A stretch of DNA of 10,997 bases from Sulfuricellaceae bacterium (GTDB lineage Bacteria > Pseudomonadota > Gammaproteobacteria > Burkholderiales > UBA9220). The notes beneath the pieces were generated by a model. That model was not told where the DNA came from, did not search any database, and saw only the letters and a list, made by a program, of their open reading frames with translations. This document shows positions 5,490-10,997 of this stretch, piece by piece. The stretch lies in contig JAIOJO010000040.1 of assembly GCA_019911985.1 (NCBI GenBank), forward strand, positions 1 to 10,997, written 5' to 3'. A program made the position numbers and the translations under genes. How positions within the stretch are numbered: position 1 is the first letter of the stretch; every line of letters starts with the position of its first letter.

Positions 5490-7304
5490 ATGAACCGCTA
5501 CCCCCTGTGGAAATACATCGTTATTGCCGTGGCCTTGCTGTTCGGCTTTTTCTATACGCTCCCCAATTTTTACGGCGAGTCGCCCGCCGTGCAAATCTCC
5601 CCGGCGCGCGCCTCGAATACGGTAGACCCGGCGCTGTTGACCAAGGTTGAAGGCATGCTTGCCGCCGGAAAAATCGCCTATCAAGGCACCCTGCTCGACG
5701 CATCCGGCGTCAAGATACGTTTCGCCGATTCCGATACCCAGTTGAAAGCCAAGGATTTGTTGCAGTCGCAACTGGGCGATGGCTATACCGTGGCGCTCAA
5801 TCTGCTGGCCCGTTCCCCGGCCTGGCTGACCGACATGCGCGCCTTGCCGATGTACCTCGGCCTGGATTTGCGCGGCGGGGTGCATTTCCTGCTGCAAGTG
5901 GATATGAAAGCCGCCGCCGATAAATCGCTGGAGCGCATGACCGGCGACATCCGCAGCGCCTTGCGCGAGCAGAAGATTTCCTATAGCGGCGTGAACCGCG
6001 TCGGCAGCCAGCTTAAAGTCAAGTTCAACGATGCCGACGCGCGCGCCAAGGGATTGGCGGAGCTGAATAAATCGGTTCCCGATCTGGATTTCAAGGAGGA
6101 AACCGACGGCGGCGATCTTTACTTGGCGGGCAGCCTCAAGCCGGTTGCACTGAAGCGTCTGCAGGATTACGCATTGCAACAGAACATCGTCACCTTGCGT
6201 AACCGGGTAAACGAGCTGGGCGTGGCCGAGCCGATTATCCAGCAGCAGGGAAACGACCGCGTCGTGGTGCAGTTGCCCGGCGTGCAGGATACCGCCAAGG
6301 CGAAAGAAATTCTGGGCCGCACCGCCACGCTGGAAATCCGCATGGTGGACGAGGAGCATGATGTCGCCGCCGCGCTGCAGGGCCAAATTCCTTACGGCAC
6401 CGAACTGTATACCGAACGCAACGGATTGCCCTTGCTGGTGAAGAAGAACGTTGTGCTGACCGGCGAATACATCAGCAACGCGCAGCCCGGCTTCGACGGC
6501 CAGACCGGCGAGCCGGCGGTGCATATCACCCTCGACGGCCGCGGCGCCCGCATTTTCCAGCAAGTAACGCGGGATAACGTCGGCAAGCGCATGGCGATTT
6601 TGCTGATCGAAAAAGGCAAGGGCGAGGTCATCACCGCCCCGGTGATCCGCGGCGAAATCGGCGGCGGTAGGGTGCAAATCAGCGGCCGCATGACCACGGC
6701 CGAAGCCAACGATGTGTCCTTGCTGCTGCGCGCCGGCGCCTTGGCCGCGCCGATGGAGATCGTCGAGGAGCGCACCGTCGGACCGAGCCTGGGCGCGGAG
6801 AACATCCAGAAGGGCTTTCATTCGACGATGATCGGTTTTGCCGCCATCGCCTTGTTCATGGCGGTCTATTACCGGCTGTTCGGGCTGTTTTCGATCGTGG
6901 CGCTGGGCGTCAATATCTTGCTGCTGGTGGCCGTGCTGTCGCTGATGCAGGCGACTCTGACCTTACCCGGCATCGCCGGTATCGCCTTGACGGTGGGTAT
7001 GGCGATCGACGCCAACGTGCTGATTATCGAGCGCATCCGCGAGGAGATGCGCAACGGCAATTCGGCGCAGGCGGCGATCCATGCCGGATACGACCGCGCA
7101 TTCGATACCATCTTGGACTCCAATATCACCACGCTGATCGCCGGTATCGCGATGTTCTGGCTAGGTTCCGGGCCGGTGCGCGGTTTTGCGGTGACGCTGT
7201 GCATCGGCATTGTGACCTCGATGTTCAGCGCCATCATGGTTTCCCGCGGGATCGTAAACTTGATTTACGGACGCCAGGCGCGGCTGACGAAACTGTCGAT
7301 TTAA
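5490..7304 (+). CDS. secD: protein translocase subunit SecD
   Basis: SecD works with SecF and YajC at the inner membrane, using the proton gradient to pull secreted proteins across after SecYEG/SecA. The 604 residues fit the family (about 600-620). There is a first membrane helix at about 9-27, then a large periplasmic region with the MYLGLDLRGGVHFLLQVD motif (121-138), LRNRVNELGVAEP (236-248) and GRTATLEIRMV (276-286). GPSLG (431-435) leads into five further membrane segments (about 442-590). TVGMAIDANVLIIERIREE (501-519) carries the conserved aspartate Asp507 in the fourth helix, thought to take part in proton movement. The start MNRYPLWKY is the family N-terminus, though no good Shine-Dalgarno precedes it. 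It lies 87 nt after yajC and 71 nt before secF. Confidence 0.98.
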   Translation: MNRYPLWKYIVIAVALLFGFFYTLPNFYGESPAVQISPARASNTVDPALLTKVEGMLAAGKIAYQGTLLDASGVKIRFADSDTQLKAKDLLQSQLGDGYTVALNLLARSPAWLTDMRALPMYLGLDLRGGVHFLLQVDMKAAADKSLERMTGDIRSALREQKISYSGVNRVGSQLKVKFNDADARAKGLAELNKSVPDLDFKEETDGGDLYLAGSLKPVALKRLQDYALQQNIVTLRNRVNELGVAEPIIQQQGNDRVVVQLPGVQDTAKAKEILGRTATLEIRMVDEEHDVAAALQGQIPYGTELYTERNGLPLLVKKNVVLTGEYISNAQPGFDGQTGEPAVHITLDGRGARIFQQVTRDNVGKRMAILLIEKGKGEVITAPVIRGEIGGGRVQISGRMTTAEANDVSLLLRAGALAAPMEIVEERTVGPSLGAENIQKGFHSTMIGFAAIALFMAVYYRLFGLFSIVALGVNILLLVAVLSLMQATLTLPGIAGIALTVGMAIDANVLIIERIREEMRNGNSAQAAIHAGYDRAFDTILDSNITTLIAGIAMFWLGSGPVRGFAVTLCIGIVTSMFSAIMVSRGIVNLIYGRQARLTKLSI

Positions 7305-7325
7305 GGACACTGAACCGCTGCAAGG

Positions 7326-7345
7326 CCGCAAGCCCCTGCTTGCGG
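7326..7345 (+). other. perfect 8-bp hairpin in the secD-secF spacer
   Basis: CCGCAAGC (7326-7333) and GCTTGCGG (7338-7345) are exact inverse complements with a CCCT loop. The stem lies 21 nt after the secD stop and about 17 nt before the secF Shine-Dalgarno. No T-run follows. It could protect or process the mRNA between the two genes; its role is inferred. Confidence 0.55.
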
Positions 7346-7375
7346 AGAGCGGCGGGTAATTAAAAGGATATCGAT

Positions 7376-8311
7376 ATGCTTGAGGTTTTTAATATCAAAC
7401 GCGACATCCCCTTCATGAAGTACGCGAAGGTGACCTCGATTGTTTCTGCGCTGACCTTTGTCGCCGCCGTGGCGGCCCTGGCTTTCCAGGGTTTGAACCT
7501 GGGCGTGGATTTCACCGGCGGAACGGTGATGGAAGTGAATTACGGGCAGGCGGCCGATTTGCATAAAATCCGCGCTGTACTGGAGACGCAGGGTTTCAAA
7601 GAAGCGGCCGTGCAGAACTTCGGCTCCGCCCGAGACGTGATGATCCGTTTGCCGGTGAAGGAAGGCGTGACCAGCGCGCAATTGAGCGACCAGGTAATCG
7701 GCCTGCTACGCCAGTCGGATGCCAGCGTGAACTTGCGCCGGGTCGAGTTTGTCGGCCCGCAGGTAGGCAAGGAACTGTTCAACGATGGCGCGCTGGCGCT
7801 GTTGATGGTGTCTATCGGCATCATGATCTACTTGGCGGTTCGTTTCGAATGGCGCTTCGCGGTCGGGGCTATCGTCGCCACCGCCCACGACGTGGTCATT
7901 ATTCTCGGCTTGTTCGCGTTCTTCCATTGGGAGTTCACCTTGACCGTGCTGGCGGCGGTGCTGGCGATACTCGGCTACTCGGTCAACGACACCGTGGTGG
8001 TGTACGACCGGATCCGGGAAAATTTCCACAAGATGCGCAAAACCACGGTTCCCGTGCTGATCGACAACGCCATCACCCGTACCCTGTCGCGTACCGTGAT
8101 CACCCACGTGACTACCCAGTTGATGGTGTTCGCGATGCTGTTCCTAGGGGGCGAAACGCTGTTTTATTTCTCCCTGGCGCTGACTATCGGCATCGTGGTG
8201 GGCACCTATTCATCGGTGTTGGTCGCCAGCCCTATCGTGATGTGGCTGGGCATATCCCGCGAAAATTTCCTCAAGCCGGAAAAAAAGGAAGCAGCGGATG
8301 AACTGCCCTAA
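7376..8311 (+). CDS. secF: protein translocase subunit SecF
   Basis: SecF is the partner of SecD in the proton-driven export motor at the inner membrane. The 311 residues match the usual 300-325. A first membrane helix (about 17-37) is followed by LNLGVDFTGGTVMEV (40-54), the SecF-type equivalent of the SecD 'LGLDLRGG' motif. FVGPQVGKEL (125-134) then leads into five membrane segments, with YSVNDTVVVYDRIREN (201-216) and TRTLSRTVITHVTT (234-247) as conserved blocks and Asp205 in the membrane. The Shine-Dalgarno AAAAGGA (7362-7368) is 7 nt before the ATG, giving a clear start. Its spacer to secD is 71 nt and contains a strong hairpin. The DedA gene begins 18 nt downstream, so it may share the transcript. 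Confidence 0.98.
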   Translation: MLEVFNIKRDIPFMKYAKVTSIVSALTFVAAVAALAFQGLNLGVDFTGGTVMEVNYGQAADLHKIRAVLETQGFKEAAVQNFGSARDVMIRLPVKEGVTSAQLSDQVIGLLRQSDASVNLRRVEFVGPQVGKELFNDGALALLMVSIGIMIYLAVRFEWRFAVGAIVATAHDVVIILGLFAFFHWEFTLTVLAAVLAILGYSVNDTVVVYDRIRENFHKMRKTTVPVLIDNAITRTLSRTVITHVTTQLMVFAMLFLGGETLFYFSLALTIGIVVGTYSSVLVASPIVMWLGISRENFLKPEKKEAADELP

Positions 8312-8329
8312 GCAGGCCTTGTCGTTTTG

Positions 8330-8959
8330 ATGGAGATTTTTCAACTGCTGACCCATTTGGATCAGCATCTTCTAAATCTGGCACAGGTCTACGGCACCTG
8401 GATTTACCTGATTCTATTCCTGATCGTCTTTGCCGAAACCGGCTTGGTGGTCGCGCCTTTTCTGCCCGGCGATTCGCTGCTGTTCGTGACCGGCGCGCTG
8501 GCGGGAACGGGGGCCTTGCACCCGGGCATCCTGCTCGGCTTGCTGCTCGCCGCGTCCTTTCTCGGGGATAACACCAATTACTGGATAGGGCGCTATTTCG
8601 GGCCGAGGATTTTTCATAGCAAAACCTCGCGCCTATTGAATCGCCAGCATTTGGAGCTGACCCACGCCTTCTACCGCAAGCACGGCGGCAAGGCGATTAT
8701 CCTGGCGCGCTTCTTCCCGATTATCCGTACTTTCGCGCCCTTCGTCGCGGGCGTGGGCCGCATGGATTACCGCCAATTCCTGCCTTACAGTTTTGCCGGC
8801 GGGCTGGCCTGGGTCGGCTTCTTCGTCCTGAGCGGATATTTTTTCGGCAACATCCCCGCCGTGAAACAAAATCTGAGCTTGGTGATGTTGGGCATCATTG
8901 CGGTTTCGCTGTCGCCGGGCTTGTTCCATTTTTTACGTCAGCGTTTGCGTCGCGGCTGA
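8330..8959 (+). CDS. DedA-family inner-membrane protein
   Basis: This 209-residue polytopic membrane protein is of the DedA/SNARE-associated family (VTT domain), whose bacterial members are linked to recycling of lipid carriers and membrane energetics. Hallmarks are FAETGLVVAPFLPGDSLLF (34-52) with Glu36 and Asp48, LGDNTNYWIGRYFG (78-91), and ILARFFPIIRTFAPFVAGVG (124-143) with Arg127 and Arg133. These four residues line up with acidic and basic residues reported as essential in E. coli YqjA/YghB, so the protein is probably functional. The frame also allows a TTG start one codon earlier (8327), but the ATG at 8330 is preferred; the Shine-Dalgarno is weak. It follows secF by 18 nt. Which DedA subgroup it belongs to, and its lipid substrate, cannot be told by eye. 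Confidence 0.95.
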   Translation: MEIFQLLTHLDQHLLNLAQVYGTWIYLILFLIVFAETGLVVAPFLPGDSLLFVTGALAGTGALHPGILLGLLLAASFLGDNTNYWIGRYFGPRIFHSKTSRLLNRQHLELTHAFYRKHGGKAIILARFFPIIRTFAPFVAGVGRMDYRQFLPYSFAGGLAWVGFFVLSGYFFGNIPAVKQNLSLVMLGIIAVSLSPGLFHFLRQRLRRG

Positions 8960-9016
8960 ATCCCATCGCGTTGATATTGGCCGGTCAGGCCCGGACCGCT
9001 GTGTTCCCGGCTCGGG

Positions 9017-9022
9017 TATAAT
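9017..9022 (+). promoter_or_regulatory. -10 box of a promoter for the DHH-family gene
   Basis: A perfect TATAAT lies 36 nt before the start of the DHH gene in the 99-nt gap after the DedA gene. The hexamer 17 nt upstream (GACCGC, 8994-8999) does not resemble a -35 consensus. The TTGATA at 8971-8976 is too far away to partner it (40 nt). An activator or a context-dependent promoter may be involved. The short inverted repeat CGGTC/GACCG (8982-8986 with 8994-8998) lies just upstream. Confidence 0.55.
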
Positions 9023-9058
9023 CTTAAGAAGCTGTTCAATCGATAGGGTAAAGAGATT

Positions 9059-9988
9059 ATGGAAAAGAAAAAATTCCGCTTGGTCACGCGCAGCGATTTC
9101 GACGGTTTGGTCTGCGCCGTGTTGTTGAAGCAACTGGATATGCTCGGCGACATCAAATTCGTCCATCCCAAGGACATGCAGGACGGCAAGATCGAGATCG
9201 GGCCGGACGACATCACCACTAATCTGCCTTATGTGGCGGGCGCGCACCTGGCTTTCGACCATCACTTGTCCGAAACACTGCGCAACGAACGCCACGAGAA
9301 CCATATCATCGACCCGAATGCGCCGTCAGCCGCGCGGGTCGTGTACGACTACTACGGCGGCCGCAAGGCCTTCCCCGCCGCTTGGGACGACATGATGGCG
9401 GCAGTAGACAAGGCCGACGCCGCCCAGTTCTCCCGTGACGAAATCCTCCATCCCGCCGGCTGGGTGCTGCTCAATTACCTGATGGACGCGCGCACCGGCT
9501 TGGGACGCTTCCGTGATTTCCGGGTTTCCAACTACCAGTTGATGATGGATTTGATCGACTACTGCAAGAACCACGGCATCGACCAGATCATGCAATTGCC
9601 CGATGTCAAGGAACGTTCGGATATGTACTTCGAGCACGAGCCCAAGTTCAAGGAGCAATTGCTGCGCTGCGCCAAGGTGCACGGCAACTTGGTGGTGCTC
9701 GACTTGCGCCGCGAAGAAACCATCTATGCCGGCAACCGCTTTATGATCTACGCGTTGTTTCCCGAAACCAATATTTCCATCCACGTGCTATGGGGCGTGA
9801 AACAGCAGAACACCGTGTTCGCCACCGGCAAGTCCATCCTCAACCGCAGCTCGAAAACCAATATCGGCGAATTGATGCTGCAATACGGCGGCGGCGGCCA
9901 CATGAACGCCGGCACCTGCCAGGTGGACAACGACAAAGCCGCCGCAGTGCTGCAAGAACTGGGCGCCAAGATCAACGCCGACGGCTAA
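9059..9988 (+). CDS. DHH/DHHA1-domain phosphoesterase-like protein
   Basis: This 309-residue cytoplasmic protein is of the DHH superfamily, whose metal-dependent enzymes cleave phosphoester or phosphoanhydride bonds (RecJ, nanoRNase, c-di-AMP phosphodiesterase, some exopolyphosphatases). The N-terminal DHH domain has TRSDFDGLVCAVLL (10-23), giving metal-binding Asp13 and Asp15, the signature DHH at 67-69 (FDHHLSE), SAARVVYDYY (90-99) and a further aspartate motif VDKADAAQF (116-124). The C-terminal DHHA1-like domain ends with the substrate-binding GGGGHMNAGTCQV (277-289). All core metal ligands appear present. Homologues are often labelled exopolyphosphatase, but it is unrelated to Ppx/GppA, so the substrate is uncertain. 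It has its own TATAAT box and an AGGG/AAGAG ribosome site. A small membrane protein gene follows after 36 nt. Confidence 0.85.
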   Translation: MEKKKFRLVTRSDFDGLVCAVLLKQLDMLGDIKFVHPKDMQDGKIEIGPDDITTNLPYVAGAHLAFDHHLSETLRNERHENHIIDPNAPSAARVVYDYYGGRKAFPAAWDDMMAAVDKADAAQFSRDEILHPAGWVLLNYLMDARTGLGRFRDFRVSNYQLMMDLIDYCKNHGIDQIMQLPDVKERSDMYFEHEPKFKEQLLRCAKVHGNLVVLDLRREETIYAGNRFMIYALFPETNISIHVLWGVKQQNTVFATGKSILNRSSKTNIGELMLQYGGGGHMNAGTCQVDNDKAAAVLQELGAKINADG

Positions 9989-9992
9989 GCAA

Positions 9993-10005
9993 GCCGCCCG
10001 GCGGC
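9993..10005 (+). other. short GC hairpin after the DHH gene
   Basis: GCCGCC and GGCGGC are inverse complements around one C, just after the stop codon of the DHH gene and before the Shine-Dalgarno AAGGAA (10014-10019) of the next gene. There is no T-run. It may be an mRNA 3'-end structure or a partial terminator. Confidence 0.3.
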
Positions 10006-10024
10006 AGCCCCATAAGGAACGCCC

Positions 10025-10327
10025 ATGGACGACCAGGATGTTGCCGCCTTATTGCCGTCGCGCCGCCAGGTGCTGCGCGATGTCCTCGGCATCGCGCTGT
10101 TGTCGGCTGCAGGCGGGCTGCTGTTGGGGTATTGCTATGGCACGGGAGCGGGGGTTCTCCTCTCCAGCCTGACCTGGGGCCTGTCCATCGCTTTTTTCGC
10201 CGCGTTCGCCTACGCCGCTTGGCGCATCTACCGCATCTGGGAACGGCACCGCCTGCTGCTGCGCGAGCGGCAAATGGAAGCATTCCACCGCGCCATCGAA
10301 GGCGAATCGGCCGAGGGCGGCCAGTAA
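10025..10327 (+). CDS. small two-helix membrane protein of unknown function
   Basis: I do not recognise a family. The 100-residue protein starts with a short polar segment containing charged residues (to about residue 18). It then has two hydrophobic segments, about 19-36 (LGIALLSAAGGLLLGYCY) and about 42-66 (AGVLLSSLTWGLSIAFFAAFAYAAW), and a strongly charged tail rich in Arg and Glu (67-100) that is probably an amphipathic helix in the cytoplasm. A clear Shine-Dalgarno AAGGAA 5 nt before the ATG and codon use like its neighbours support a real gene. The 36-nt spacing from the DHH gene suggests co-transcription; a functional link is only inferred. Confidence 0.7.
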   Translation: MDDQDVAALLPSRRQVLRDVLGIALLSAAGGLLLGYCYGTGAGVLLSSLTWGLSIAFFAAFAYAAWRIYRIWERHRLLLRERQMEAFHRAIEGESAEGGQ

Positions 10328-10385
10328 GCCCGGCCTTCCCGCCCCCTACGTAAAGCCATCTTCGCCAGCACCCTTCCTCAGCGGC

Positions 10386-10391
10386 TATACT
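10386..10391 (+). promoter_or_regulatory. -10 box of a promoter for the amino-acid dehydrogenase gene
   Basis: TATACT (5 of 6 to consensus) lies 28 nt before the ATG at 10420, in a 92-nt spacer. The best -35 is the weak TTCGCC (10361-10366) at a long 19-nt spacing. The ribosome binding site GGAGAGGGG (10402-10410) follows downstream of the expected start of transcription. Confidence 0.45.
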
Positions 10392-10419
10392 TGAGAAAAA
10401 CGGAGAGGGGACGAGCGGG

Positions 10420-10997
10420 ATGGAAAACGCGTTTCAATTCGCCGACGAACTCGGCCCGGCCAAAATCATCCAAGTGCGCGAGCCGGGCATCGGCCTGCAG
10501 GCCGTCCTGGTGGTGGACAATGTGGCGGCGGGGCCGGCCATCGGCGGGCTGCGCATGGCCGCCGACGTCAGCGTGGCGGAATGCGCCCGCCTGGCGCGGG
10601 CGATGACGCTGAAGAACGCCGCCGCCGGCTTGGCCCACGGCGGCGCCAAGTCGGTGCTCTACGGCGACCCGAAAATGCCCCGCGCCGGCAAGGAGCGCCT
10701 GATCCGCGCCTTCGCCTGCGCGCTGGCGGGTAACAGCGAATACATCTTCGGCCCCGACATGGGCACCGACGAGGACTGCATGGCCTGGGTCAAGGACGAG
10801 ATCGGCCGGGCCGTGGGCTTGCCCCGGGAAGTCGGCGGCATCCCGCTGGACGAACTCGGCGCCACCGGCTGGGGCATCGCCCACGCCGTCGCAGAGGCGC
10901 TGCCCTATTGCGGACTGGAACTGGCCGGGGCGCGCGTCGTCGTCCAGGGTTTCGGCGCCGTGGGCAAGCACGCCGCCCGCTTCCTCGCCGCCCAGGG
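10420..10997 (+). CDS. Glu/Leu/Phe/Val dehydrogenase family protein (partial, cut at the right edge)
   Basis: An NAD(P)-dependent amino-acid dehydrogenase that interconverts an amino acid and its 2-oxo acid plus ammonia in the cytoplasm. The first 192 codons are present and the frame is open to the window edge. The N-terminal dimerisation/substrate domain shows PAIGGLRM (39-46) and MTLKNAAAGLAHGGAKS (62-78), with Lys65 at the substrate carboxylate and Lys77 as the catalytic lysine. GPDMGTDEDCMAWV (111-124) carries the conserved Asp113. GATGWG (147-152) leads into the Rossmann fold with VQGFGAVG (175-182), the GxGxxG nucleotide loop. The arrangement looks closer to leucine/phenylalanine dehydrogenases than to typical glutamate dehydrogenase, but specificity cannot be read from this half. 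By hand count about nine in ten codons end in G or C, more than in the Sec genes. Confidence 0.92.
   Translation, partial: MENAFQFADELGPAKIIQVREPGIGLQAVLVVDNVAAGPAIGGLRMAADVSVAECARLARAMTLKNAAAGLAHGGAKSVLYGDPKMPRAGKERLIRAFACALAGNSEYIFGPDMGTDEDCMAWVKDEIGRAVGLPREVGGIPLDELGATGWGIAHAVAEALPYCGLELAGARVVVQGFGAVGKHAARFLAAQ

Noticed and set aside
5466..6821. 451-codon open frame antisense to secD
   Set aside because: The protein is rich in His, Gln, Gly and Ala with no domain, as expected for a shadow of a GC-rich gene; secD on the other strand is unmistakable.
8327..8329. TTG start for the DedA protein
   Set aside because: An ATG follows directly in frame, and the TTG offers no better ribosome site.
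8971..9022. TTGATA paired with TATAAT as a full promoter of the DHH gene
   Set aside because: The 40-nt spacing is far beyond the 16-18 nt required.
10378..10971. 197-codon open frame antisense to the dehydrogenase
   Set aside because: The + strand frame contains all expected dehydrogenase motifs; the antisense frame is an effect of very high GC at third positions.

Overview
This window reads as a chromosomal segment of a GC-rich gammaproteobacterium. The basis is the queA-tgt-yajC-secD-secF gene order, the DUF3579 gene and the overall protein similarity. A methanotroph-like (Methylococcales) source is plausible, but that is only an impression and cannot be established from this sequence alone. 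Most of the window is well-conserved housekeeping DNA; I do not see a clearly new multi-gene system.

Left part (1-1280). The window opens inside the 3' end of a group II intron on the + strand: the last codons of a probable intron-encoded reverse transcriptase/maturase, then domains V and VI, ending near 139. Three minus-strand units follow: a DUF3579 gene (146-439), a secreted protein of unknown function (528-1106) and a tRNA-Leu(CAA) (1148-1234) with a good sigma70-type promoter (1251-1279). The tRNA and the secreted-protein gene are only 41 nt apart with no visible terminator between them.

Central part (1332-8311). On the + strand lies the classical queuosine/Sec cluster: queA and tgt (tRNA queuosine modification), then yajC, secD and secF (the accessory complex of the SecYEG translocon). 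An NfeD-like membrane protein and an SPFH/stomatin-like protein of the QmcA type are inserted between queA and tgt. They form a known membrane-organising pair, and here they probably share transcripts with the queuosine genes. The yajC-secD and secD-secF spacers both contain GC-rich hairpins, and there are possible internal extended -10 promoters before nfeD and yajC.

Right part (8330-10997). A DedA-family membrane protein follows secF closely. Next come a DHH/DHHA1 phosphoesterase-like protein with its own perfect TATAAT box, a 100-residue two-helix membrane protein of unknown function, and the first 192 codons of a Glu/Leu/Phe/Val dehydrogenase that runs off the right edge and has very GC-rich third codon positions.

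No gene-free stretch exceeds 300 bases. No CRISPR array, complete insertion sequence or phage genes were seen.
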